In this document: positions 1 to 5,933 of the stretch, piece by piece
Layout: the number at the start of each line of letters is the position of its first letter
Position numbering within the stretch: the stretch's first letter is position 1
NCBI GenBank assembly: GCA_031259655.1
Contig: JAIRLF010000152.1
Location: 1 to 5,933 of the forward strand
Reading direction: 5' to 3'
Source: Prevotellaceae bacterium
GTDB lineage: Bacteria > Bacteroidota > Bacteroidia > Bacteroidales > UBA932
DNA: 5,933 bases
Notes under the pieces: model-generated
What the model saw: the letters and a program-made list of their open reading frames with translations, nothing else
Database searches by the model: none
What the model was told of the DNA's origin: nothing
Translations under genes and position numbers: made by a program

Positions 1-134
1 CCCGCAATAAGGTCGATATAACGTTTGCCGTCAGGACTGTACATATATATCCCTTCGGCTCGTGCAATCTCAATGCCAAAAGGAGCAGGCGAAGTCTGCG
101 CCTGACATGTTAAAAACAAATGACGTAAATTCAT
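1..134 (-). CDS. Class III PLP-dependent aminotransferase, N-terminal fragment (acetylornithine / 4-aminobutyrate aminotransferase-like)
   Basis: Reading leftward from the ATG at 134-132, 44 codons are open to the window edge; the rest of the gene (family usually about 390-450 aa) lies outside. The visible peptide begins MNLRHLFL, continues with QTSPAPFGIEIARAEG and then IYMYSPDGKRYIDLIAG. This matches the start of class III (fold type I) aminotransferases: a short N-terminal helix, a 'sp.p..i..aeG.y.yd.dGk.YiDl..G' strand pair, then the glycine-rich stretch that begins the catalytic domain. Such cytosolic enzymes move an amino group between a substrate such as acetylornithine, ornithine or 4-aminobutyrate and 2-oxoglutarate. 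The PLP lysine and substrate residues are not visible, so substrate cannot be assigned. The start lies 7 bases after the stop of the upstream membrane-protein gene, which makes it the third gene of a minus-strand operon. Confidence 0.8.
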   Translation of the reverse strand, partial: MNLRHLFLTCQAQTSPAPFGIEIARAEGIYMYSPDGKRYIDLIA

Positions 135-141
135 CTAAGAT

Positions 142-648
142 TCAACTATTTACTAAATACATTATGCGGATTATGGAAACTATTGCGGACAACACTATTG
201 ATTGCGCCGCTTTTTGTTTTTCGCCTTTCGACGACAAAATGATGTAATATACAAATCCGCCTACTATCGGAACAAGACCGTTGGCTACGATTATCCCGAT
301 TATATCTCTGAATGACAGTAATTCCTGTTTGGGCTCGCCGGATTCGGATTCTTCTTTCCTGCGTCTTTCGTATTCATAGAAGCTTTGAGGCTCTTTTTTC
401 TCATATCTTATTTTATCTCTGTTATATCTCGGAGTTTCCTTTTCTTCCAATTTAGGTTCCTCGATATTAGGAATATCCATATCCACCTCGGGTATTTCCC
501 AATCGTAATTTGCTTTATGCTGCGGTTTGGAAAAGAACTGTTGCGTTTGCGAAGTTTTGAATATACTCTTGTTTTTCTTGTTAATGTAAGCCTCCGGATT
601 TACATTCTTCCGCAATTTTGATTCGCCGGAATCTTTAGTGTAAGCCAT
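142..648 (-). CDS. Hypothetical protein: charged N-terminal region followed by two C-terminal membrane segments
   Basis: A 168-aa protein that I do not recognise. Residues 1-110 are strongly hydrophilic, rich in Lys, Glu, Pro, Gln and Arg (for example KLEEKETPRYNRDKIRYEKK and YEYERRRKEES), with no signal peptide; they are probably a disordered cytoplasmic tail. Residues 115-138 (IIGIIVANGLVPIVGGFVYY) and 150-166 (SIVLSAIVSIIRIMYLV) form two hydrophobic segments joined by a short basic loop with SKGEKQKAAQ. This hairpin with 'vPivGg..yyi' in the first helix is common in small bacterial membrane proteins of unknown role. Both ends are expected in the cytoplasm. The start follows the stop of the thioredoxin gene by only 3 bases, and the stop precedes the aminotransferase ATG by 7 bases, so it is the middle gene of an operon. 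The overlapping plus-strand frames look like shadows. Function is unknown; a role as membrane anchor or partner of a neighbour would be a guess. Confidence 0.8.
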   Translation of the reverse strand: MAYTKDSGESKLRKNVNPEAYINKKNKSIFKTSQTQQFFSKPQHKANYDWEIPEVDMDIPNIEEPKLEEKETPRYNRDKIRYEKKEPQSFYEYERRRKEESESGEPKQELLSFRDIIGIIVANGLVPIVGGFVYYIILSSKGEKQKAAQSIVLSAIVSIIRIMYLVNS

Positions 649-651
649 ATT

Positions 652-1179
652 CTATTTATTTAATTCGTTTTCAATAATTTCTTTCATGGCGTCGAATTCC
701 TTTTGGTCGAACAGGCGGGTTTGAAAAATTATTTTACCTGTCCTGTCGATTATGATATTCCTGGTTACGCCTGCGTTTTTTGCCGCGTATTTATGAAAAC
801 TCCGCCCCGATTTGTCCGGCACAACAGGATAAGTTACTTTCGTTCTCGAGACGAGAGTGTGGATTTTGTCGAAATCTTCCTTATATGCCACTCCGACCAG
901 CGTAAAATCGTTTCTGTCTTTATATTTCTGCCATATATCCGATTCGATATGAGGCATTTCTTTGATGCAAACGCCACACCAGCTTGCCGTAAATTGCACC
1001 ATTACTACTTTTCCGCGAAAAGAACTTAATTTCTTTTTTGTGCCGTTTTCGTACTGTATTTCAAAATCGGGAGCCATATCGCCCGTTTTAACAATATATC
1101 CCCTGTCGTCCTGAGCGCTTACCCCAAAAAACGACGAAACTAAAATCAACGTCATGCAATATTTGAACACTTTCTTCAT
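652..1179 (-). CDS. TlpA-like exported thioredoxin-fold thiol-disulfide oxidoreductase
   Basis: A 175-aa protein of the TlpA/ResA/AhpC-TSA-like group. Residues 1-22 are a signal peptide (MKK, hydrophobic core LILVSSFFGV, then SAQ), so the mature domain is periplasmic; there is no cysteine at the end of the signal, so it is not a lipoprotein. The mature part starts with the family pattern GDMAPDFEIQ near residue 33. It then has LSSFRGKVVMVQFTASWCGVC, with the redox pair C68 and C71 in a W-C-G-V-C active site, and ends with NIIIDRTGKII around 141-151. The cis-proline expected before the last strands is replaced: the segment reads G137-V-T-R-N, a form closer to peroxiredoxins and frequent in Bacteroidota TlpA-like proteins. 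The likely job is disulfide reduction, or sometimes peroxide reduction, in the envelope; the substrate is unknown. It is the first gene of the leftward operon. The start is the ATG that gives an intact signal peptide. Confidence 0.88.
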   Translation of the reverse strand: MKKVFKYCMTLILVSSFFGVSAQDDRGYIVKTGDMAPDFEIQYENGTKKKLSSFRGKVVMVQFTASWCGVCIKEMPHIESDIWQKYKDRNDFTLVGVAYKEDFDKIHTLVSRTKVTYPVVPDKSGRSFHKYAAKNAGVTRNIIIDRTGKIIFQTRLFDQKEFDAMKEIIENELNK

Positions 1180-1329
1180 ATTAATTTTTTTATATAATTA
1201 ATTGTATAATCGTTATTTAACATGTCTTTTTTCGTCATATTGACGTAATAAAAACCGGCGAAAGGTACGAAAATATTATTAATCTGCAATTTTTGTCGTA
1301 TACCCGTTTTTGTTGCAGTCCCGTCTGTT

Positions 1330-1341
1330 CTTCAATTGAAG
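1330..1341. repeat. Perfect 12-bp palindrome, possible operator
   Basis: The bases CTTCAATTGAAG read the same on both strands, with no spacer. The site lies in the divergent intergenic region, about 150 bases upstream of the leftward start and 234 upstream of the rightward start. Dimeric regulators often bind sites of this kind, but a match this short can also arise by chance in AT-rich DNA, and no regulator gene is in view. It has no following T-run, so it is not a terminator. Confidence 0.25.
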
Positions 1342-1539
1342 TATTCATGTCTGTCCGAAAACTGTTAGTGTTTACTGAAAATTATTGAAACAAAACAAGT
1401 TTTAAAAACCTGTTATTATCGAATATGGCGCCCTCGCAATGATGAAAAGACGGGTTTGCGACAATTTGAATTTTTAAATCGATGTAGTCAAATACCCACC
1501 GCAAATTTCAATTATGTACAAATATCCATAAAAAATTCT

Positions 1540-1547
1540 TACCTTTA
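1540..1547 (+). promoter_or_regulatory. Putative Bacteroidota-type -7 promoter element for the mutL operon
   Basis: TACCTTTA, followed by CGCC, matches the Bacteroidota sigma-ABfr -7 consensus TAnnTTTG at every fixed base except the last. It would place transcription start near 1553-1556, about 20 bases before the ATG at 1575, a typical leader length. No clear TTTG -33 box sits at the usual spacing of about 19-20 bases; only TATG at 1513-1516 is near, with a spacer that is too long. The short leader is A-rich and lacks a Shine-Dalgarno sequence, as is usual in this phylum. Confidence 0.4.
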
Positions 1548-1574
1548 CGCCCTGAAATTTTAATATAATAGACA

Positions 1575-1952
1575 ATGGCGCTCAGATTTTCGTTTTTCAA
1601 AATACCTCAACACAAGCGGTTTGAGTACACTCCAAGGATTTGGAACCCTGAAAAAGAAGAAAGGGAAGAACGGTTAAAACGGGTTCGGGAAGAATTGGGG
1701 ATTATCGACAACACTTCCGATGGCAAACCGTATATCCCAAATATAAGAGGCAGTTTCAGAAGAGAATACGAACAAAACAAGAAAAGTAAAAAACAATTCA
1801 ATTACAACACGATAAGGTCGTATATTATCATCGGTACAATTTTGTTGCTCTGCATCATATTCTTCTATTTCATACGAATATATCCATATCTGTTTAACGG
1901 GGAAGGGCAAGATAATAACGAATACATCGAACAAACGGAATTTTACGAATGA
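1575..1952 (+). CDS. Small single-pass membrane protein encoded immediately upstream of mutL
   Basis: A 125-aa protein. Residues 1-80 are hydrophilic and very basic or charged, with FEYTPRIWNPEKEEREERLK at 16-35 predicting a charged helix, and a second basic patch (FRREYEQNKKSKKQFNY) at 61-77. Residues 82-103 form one strong membrane helix (SYIIIGTILLLCIIFFYFIR), followed by a short acidic C-terminal tail with GEGQDNNEYIEQTEFYE. The positive charge before the helix predicts the N-terminus in the cytoplasm and the tail in the periplasm. The 'F-x-Y-x-P-R-x-W/Y-x-P-E-K-E' opening is, as I recall, shared by a small conserved protein that often precedes mutL in Bacteroidota, sometimes mislabelled as a riboflavin synthase subunit; nothing in this sequence supports an enzyme. 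The stop codon overlaps the mutL start as ATGA, so the pair should be translationally coupled. Function unknown. Confidence 0.85.
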   Translation: MALRFSFFKIPQHKRFEYTPRIWNPEKEEREERLKRVREELGIIDNTSDGKPYIPNIRGSFRREYEQNKKSKKQFNYNTIRSYIIIGTILLLCIIFFYFIRIYPYLFNGEGQDNNEYIEQTEFYE

Positions 1953-3754
1953 TTAAATTATTACCCGATAACGTAGCAAACCAAATCGCCGCAGGAGAAG
2001 TTGTCCAACGACCGGCGTCTGTCGTCAAAGAATTGATGGAGAACGCCGTCGATGCCGGCTCTACTCAAGTCAATCTGGTAATCAAAGACGCGGGACGAAC
2101 GCTTATACAAGTGACCGACAACGGTTCCGGCATGTCCGACACCGACGCGCGAATGGCTTTCGAACGGCATGCAACCTCCAAAATCGCCGATATTCGGGAT
2201 TTAGATTCTATCAAAACCTTTGGTTTCAGAGGCGAAGCGCTGGCTTCGATTGCAGCCGTCGCGGAAATCGAGCTGAAGACTCGGTTGAAGAACGAGGATT
2301 TGGGCATCCGGTTACTGATTTCGGCATCGAAAGTTATGTCGAGCGAGCCTGTTCAATGCGCTACAGGAGCGAGTTTTTCGGTCAAAAATCTGTTTTACAA
2401 TATTCCTGCCCGTCGAAAGTTCCTCAAAACCGACGCTTCGGAATTAAAACAGATAATCAACGAATTTCAACGGGTCGCCATTTGTAATACCAATATCGAA
2501 TTTAATTTCTACAACAACGGCATGCTGTTGTATAATTTGCCGGCAGGCAATCTGAAACAGCGACTTTCGGGCATATTCGGGAAAAATATCGCCGTCGCGC
2601 TTATTGACGTCAATATCGAAACCTCAATCGTTCAAGTCTGCGGTTTCGTCGGGAAAGCCGACAAAGCGAAAAAATCGCAGGGCGAACAGTTTTTCTTTGT
2701 CAATAATCGGTTTTTCCGTAGCCCGTATCTCCAAAAGGCAGTATATAAAGCTTACGAACAGCTACTCCCATCCGATATGCATCCTTCGTTTTTTCTGTTT
2801 TTCGACATCAATCCGGCGAATATCGACATAAATATCCATCCTCAAAAAACCGAAGTGAAATTCGAGGACGAACAAGCTATATGGAAGATTCTGAACGCAG
2901 CAGTCAGGGAATCGCTGTCGAAATACGCTGTGGCGCCTTCTATAATATTCGATATGGAAGGCGCGCCCGATATTCCCGTTTTAGAAAGAAATACGCAGGT
3001 CGCAACACCCGGAATCACTGTCGATGAAAACTATAATCCATTTAAATCCTCCGGTTCGGGATATTCGCGACCCGACAAAATCGACGGTTGGGAACAGTTG
3101 TATACCGATTTCAACAAACAGTCGGGTATGCCCGAGGCGCTCATTTCCGAACTCGAACCCGAACCCGAACAGAAAATCGCTTTTGATAACGGGATGATTA
3201 AAAAACGTTTCTTGCAGATTAAAGACAGATACATTGCCACTCCCGTGAAATCGGGGCTGATGCTGGTAGACATTTGCCGGGCGCATCAAAGGATTCTGTT
3301 CGAGGAATTTCTTATGCTGTTTCAAACTAACGCCGTCGTAGTTTCTCAAAAACAACTGTTCCCCGAAATGGTTGAACTCTCGCCTTCCGACTGCATGCTG
3401 ATTCAGAGCGTATGGGACGATTTGGAAAAAATGGGCTTCGAGATTCGCAATTTCAACGACAGCATAATGTTCTACGCTTTACCCGCAGGCTTAGAAAAAG
3501 CTAACGCAAAGAATATTATAGACGAAATTCTTATCAATATCAAAGAAGATTACGGCAATTCGAGCTGGAATACTCAGGAAAAATTAGCCCTGTCGCTGGC
3601 AAAGTCGGAATCGGTGAAAAAATGCGGCATCCTGACCGACGTCGAGATGGAACATCTGGTAAACAGATTATTCGCCTGCAAAATGCCGGATATCGACACT
3701 GAGGGTAAACCGACTATATCTATAATCGAAATCAATAAAATTTTTGCAGAATAA
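1949..3754 (+). CDS. mutL: DNA mismatch repair protein MutL
   Basis: A 601-aa protein of normal MutL length. It is the GHKL ATPase that is recruited by MutS at a mismatch and activates later repair steps. N-terminal motifs are intact: NQIAAGEVVQRPASVVKEL at 11-29 with the likely catalytic Glu28, Asn32 (metal), DNGSGM at 57-62, RHATSKI at 73-79, GFRGEALASI at 92-101 and GASFSV at 140-145, then NLFYNIPARRKFLK at 147-160. The transducer domain ends with HPQKTEVKF at 297-305. A linker of about 330-415 contains a small ELEPEPEQ repeat. The C-terminal dimerisation domain (about 415-601) has QKQLFP at 467-472, a good match to the MutL beta-clamp-binding motif. The endonuclease motif DQHA(X)2E(X)4E is degenerate (DICRAHQRILFEE at 441-453), and the C-terminal C-P-H-G-R-P box reads DTEGKP. 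Translation is coupled to the upstream membrane-protein gene by a 4-base overlap. Confidence 0.97.
   Translation: MIKLLPDNVANQIAAGEVVQRPASVVKELMENAVDAGSTQVNLVIKDAGRTLIQVTDNGSGMSDTDARMAFERHATSKIADIRDLDSIKTFGFRGEALASIAAVAEIELKTRLKNEDLGIRLLISASKVMSSEPVQCATGASFSVKNLFYNIPARRKFLKTDASELKQIINEFQRVAICNTNIEFNFYNNGMLLYNLPAGNLKQRLSGIFGKNIAVALIDVNIETSIVQVCGFVGKADKAKKSQGEQFFFVNNRFFRSPYLQKAVYKAYEQLLPSDMHPSFFLFFDINPANIDINIHPQKTEVKFEDEQAIWKILNAAVRESLSKYAVAPSIIFDMEGAPDIPVLERNTQVATPGITVDENYNPFKSSGSGYSRPDKIDGWEQLYTDFNKQSGMPEALISELEPEPEQKIAFDNGMIKKRFLQIKDRYIATPVKSGLMLVDICRAHQRILFEEFLMLFQTNAVVVSQKQLFPEMVELSPSDCMLIQSVWDDLEKMGFEIRNFNDSIMFYALPAGLEKANAKNIIDEILINIKEDYGNSSWNTQEKLALSLAKSESVKKCGILTDVEMEHLVNRLFACKMPDIDTEGKPTISIIEINKIFAE
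3148..3171 (+). repeat. Four tandem CGAACN hexamers inside the mutL linker
   Basis: The hexamers read CGAACT, CGAACC, CGAACC and CGAACA in direct succession. In the mutL frame they encode E-L-E-P-E-P-E-Q (residues 401-408), in the poorly conserved linker between the ATPase and dimerisation domains. A change of unit number would add or remove two residues without shifting the frame. Confidence 0.8.
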
Positions 3755-3810
3755 ATTATGAACAACAATAATATTTTAAACACAGTATAAATAAATAAAA
3801 ACTACATGAC

Positions 3811-5933
3811 ATGAAAATTCATCGCACATTTGTCACTGCATTTATTGCACTTGTAATGCTGTCATCCGGTTGCTCCGGCGACTTTTCGGCTATTGAGCAG
3901 GGATTTGTTTCCCCTCCCGACAGCATACGTATCGGCGTGTACTGGTACTGGATAAACGACAACATCTCGAAAGAAGCGGTCGTAAAAGACTTGCACGCAA
4001 TGAAACAGGCCGGCATCAGCCGAGCGTTTATCGGCAATATCGGACAACAGTCCTATCCTGTCGGAAAAGTGAAAATCCTTAGCGACGAATGGTGGGAGGT
4101 GATACATACCGCCCTGAAAACCGCTTCGGAGCTTGATATCGAAATCGGGATTTTCAACTCTCCCGGATGGAGTCAGTCGGGAGGACCCTGGATAAAACCC
4201 GAACAGTCGATGCGCTATCTGGCAACTTCGGAACTGCGCGCGAAAGGTCCCGCAAAGATAGAACAGAAACTGCCCAAACCCGAAACGGCTTACGATTTTC
4301 AGGACGAGAAAGTCATTGCTTTTCCTGTTTCGGACGATTATCGGCAAAACCTGTTTTCTGTCCCCGGCGCCCGCACAGTATCCGGAGTGTTTACCGAAAA
4401 TCCGACGGCTGCTCAACAGGTTCGAAAATCCGAGGGTAAACATATTCTTCCTGCCGTAGAATCGTTTATCGGGCTTGTATTGCCAAAAGCATATACGGCG
4501 CGCAGTCTCGAAATATCTGCTTGCGGATATGTTTATGCCAACGCCGAGTTGCAGGTAAAAGACGGCGGCGAATTTAAAGCGATAAAACGGTTCGTTATCA
4601 ACAGAACAAACCCGGGTCTCAACGTCGGATTCGTCCCGTATGCTCCGATTGTTATTTCTTTGCCCGAAGTTACAGCTTCGGAATACCGCATTGTCTTCAG
4701 TAATGCAAGCAGAGACTGCTGTATAAGCAATATTGCGCTGTCGGGTACGCCGGTTACGGAACGTTATCCCGAAAAAACGCTGGCAAAGATGTTTCAGTCT
4801 CCACTACCCTACTGGCACGATTATCTGTGGGATAAACAGCCGGATATTCAGTCCGGCGCAGCGGCGGCGCTCGCAAAACCCGAACAGGTTTTGGATATTT
4901 CGAAATATATGGCTGCCGACGGAACGCTTTCATGGGATGTCCCCGAAGGCGAATGGCTTATCCTGCGCACCGGAATGACTTCGACCGGAGTGACAAACTC
5001 GCCGGCGTCGATAGAAGGTACCGGACTCGAAGTAGACAAAATGAACAAAAAACACGTTGCCACTCATTTCGACGCTTTCCTCGGCAAAATATTGGAACGA
5101 GTGCCTCCCGAAGACCGTAAAACATGGAAAATGGTGGTCGAAGACAGCTACGAAACCGGCAGTCAGAATTTTACCGACGGTTTCTTCGATGATTTCAAAG
5201 CGCGTTACGGTTACGATGCTCTGCCTTTTATCCCCGCTTTTTACGGACATGTCATCGGCAGTCCCGACCTGTCCGACCGTTTTCTGTGGGACCTCAGGCG
5301 AATGATTGCCGACAAGGTATCCTACGATTATGTCGGCGGATTAAGAGAAATCAGCAATAAACACGGGCTCGCTACCTGGCTCGAAAATTACGGTCACTGG
5401 GGATTCCCCGGCGAATTTTTGCAGTATGGCGGACAATCCGACGAAATCGGAGGCGAGTTTTGGAGCGAAGGCAACCTCGGCGACATCGAAAACCGCGCCG
5501 CTTCGTCATGCGCTCATATTTACGGAAAAACAAAAGTCTCGGCGGAATCGTTCACTTGCGGCGGAAATGCCTACGCACGCTATCCCGCCGTGATGAAACG
5601 CCGTGGCGACTGGTCGTTTACCGAAGGCATCAACAGCACTTTGCTGCACGTGTATATTCAGCAGGCTTACGACGACCGTTATCCGGGAATCGACGAATGG
5701 TTCGGAAACGAATTTAACCGCAAAAATACATGGTTCAAACATATCGATTTGTTTACTCTGTATCTTAAACGCTGCAATTTTATGCTTCAACAGGGATTGA
5801 ACGTCGCCGATGCTGCGTATTTTATCGGCGAAGACGCTCCGAAAATGACAGGAATACGCGACCCCGAAATCCCCAAAGGTTACAGTTTCGACTATATCAA
5901 CGCCGAAGTGATTGTCCGCGATTTGTCGGTGAA
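3811..5933 (+). CDS. GH106-family glycoside hydrolase (probable alpha-L-rhamnosidase), lipoprotein, C-terminus outside the window
   Basis: The frame is open from the ATG at 3811 to the window end: 707 codons, against roughly 1000-1100 aa for the family. Residues 1-20 are a lipoprotein signal (MKIHRTF, hydrophobic core, then SSG before Cys21), so it is anchored in the outer membrane or periplasm; SGDF after the cysteine is only a weak surface-export signal. The catalytic region opens with VYWYWINDNISKEAVVKDL (43-61), GISRAFIGNIG (68-78) and IEIGIFNSPGWSQSGGPW (110-127), all typical of GH106. Later acidic motifs are VEDSYETG (443-450), LENYGHWG (524-531), FWSEGNLGD (550-558) and AESFTCGG (578-585); the Glu residues in the first and last are the best candidates for the inverting acid/base pair. 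Known members remove alpha-L-rhamnose from pectins such as rhamnogalacturonan. It follows mutL by 56 bases without a visible terminator or strong promoter. The start has an A-rich leader and no Shine-Dalgarno sequence. Exact substrate is not determined. Confidence 0.88.
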   Translation, partial: MKIHRTFVTAFIALVMLSSGCSGDFSAIEQGFVSPPDSIRIGVYWYWINDNISKEAVVKDLHAMKQAGISRAFIGNIGQQSYPVGKVKILSDEWWEVIHTALKTASELDIEIGIFNSPGWSQSGGPWIKPEQSMRYLATSELRAKGPAKIEQKLPKPETAYDFQDEKVIAFPVSDDYRQNLFSVPGARTVSGVFTENPTAAQQVRKSEGKHILPAVESFIGLVLPKAYTARSLEISACGYVYANAELQVKDGGEFKAIKRFVINRTNPGLNVGFVPYAPIVISLPEVTASEYRIVFSNASRDCCISNIALSGTPVTERYPEKTLAKMFQSPLPYWHDYLWDKQPDIQSGAAAALAKPEQVLDISKYMAADGTLSWDVPEGEWLILRTGMTSTGVTNSPASIEGTGLEVDKMNKKHVATHFDAFLGKILERVPPEDRKTWKMVVEDSYETGSQNFTDGFFDDFKARYGYDALPFIPAFYGHVIGSPDLSDRFLWDLRRMIADKVSYDYVGGLREISNKHGLATWLENYGHWGFPGEFLQYGGQSDEIGGEFWSEGNLGDIENRAASSCAHIYGKTKVSAESFTCGGNAYARYPAVMKRRGDWSFTEGINSTLLHVYIQQAYDDRYPGIDEWFGNEFNRKNTWFKHIDLFTLYLKRCNFMLQQGLNVADAAYFIGEDAPKMTGIRDPEIPKGYSFDYINAEVIVRDLSV

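Larger units (their letters stand above)
1180..1574. other. Divergent intergenic region without a gene
   Basis: This stretch of 395 bases separates the leftward thioredoxin operon from the rightward mutL operon. It is clearly richer in A and T than the genes on either side and is interrupted by stops in all frames; the few ATG codons lead only to peptides of a dozen residues or fewer. It must hold promoters in both directions. A Bacteroidota-type -7 element is visible for the rightward side. For the leftward side I see only a weak candidate at 1268-1275 (TATTTTCG on the minus strand, against TAnnTTTG), without a matching -33 box. A perfect 12-bp palindrome lies near the middle. I found no tRNA, riboswitch fold or intrinsic terminator. 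Confidence 0.7.

Noticed and set aside
62..247. A 61-codon plus-strand frame across the aminotransferase start and the membrane-protein gene.
   Set aside because: It spans the junction of two well-supported minus-strand genes and its translation has no family character.
1233..1245. Inverted repeat CGTCA-TAT-TGACG upstream of the leftward operon.
   Set aside because: Arms of five bases with a 3-base spacer are expected by chance in a region of this length; the surrounding T and A runs pair only imperfectly, so neither an operator nor a terminator can be supported.
1448..1456. AGACGGG here and CCCGTCT near 1319-1325 could pair across about 120 bases.
   Set aside because: A 7-base match at that distance is not unusual by chance, and no supporting stem or conserved loop was found between them.
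2065..3355. Several open frames of 69-124 codons on the minus strand inside mutL.
   Set aside because: All lie opposite conserved MutL motifs or the continuous mutL frame; no independent start signals or domains.
3758..3790. A 10-codon frame MNNNNILNTV followed by a stop between mutL and the glycosidase gene.
   Set aside because: It is too short and too low in complexity to support a gene; no leader-peptide attenuator structure follows it.
3806..3814. Alternative upstream ATG (ATGACATGA) next to the glycosidase start.
   Set aside because: It is followed by a stop after two codons; only the ATG at 3811 opens the lipoprotein signal and the long frame.
3862..4443. A 193-codon open frame on the minus strand opposite the glycosidase gene.
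   Set aside because: The plus-strand frame shows conserved GH106 motifs through this same stretch, while the minus frame has no recognisable domain; it is a shadow.

Overview
The window looks like chromosomal DNA of a Bacteroidales-type bacterium (phylum Bacteroidota). The support is a MutL of Bacteroidota type, a TlpA-like thioredoxin with the TR-for-cis-Pro variant common in that phylum, a GH106-type lipoprotein glycosidase, A-rich translation starts without a Shine-Dalgarno sequence, and a TAnnTTTG-like promoter element. The assignment comes from gene content and protein style only; no search was run.

Layout. Positions 1-1179 hold a tightly packed minus-strand operon, transcribed right to left: an exported TlpA-like thioredoxin (1179-652), a 168-aa membrane-anchored protein of unknown function (648-142), and the first 44 codons of a class III PLP-dependent aminotransferase (134 to beyond base 1). 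The gaps between genes are 3 and 7 bases. Positions 1180-1574 are an AT-rich divergent intergenic region with no credible gene. It holds a plausible promoter for the rightward genes and one perfect 12-bp palindrome.

From 1575 rightward, a 125-aa single-pass membrane protein overlaps mutL (1949-3754) by four bases (ATGA), so the two are almost certainly co-translated. After a 56-base gap comes a large lipoprotein of the GH106 alpha-L-rhamnosidase family (3811 to the window end). Its first 707 codons are visible and the C-terminus lies outside.

How the genes relate. The leftward operon couples envelope thiol chemistry, a membrane protein and PLP-dependent amino-group metabolism; the functional link is not evident. 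On the right, MutL is the mismatch-repair ATPase that links MutS recognition to downstream processing. Its C-terminal domain keeps a beta-clamp-like QxxLFP motif but lacks the recognisable endonuclease metal-site motifs. The GH106 enzyme belongs to extracytoplasmic plant-polysaccharide breakdown and seems only positionally linked to mutL.

I see no RNA gene, CRISPR array, insertion sequence or prophage part, and no convincing undescribed system. The points most worth a second look are the endonuclease-less MutL, the hexamer repeat in its linker, and the unknown membrane proteins coupled to mutL and to the thioredoxin/aminotransferase operon.
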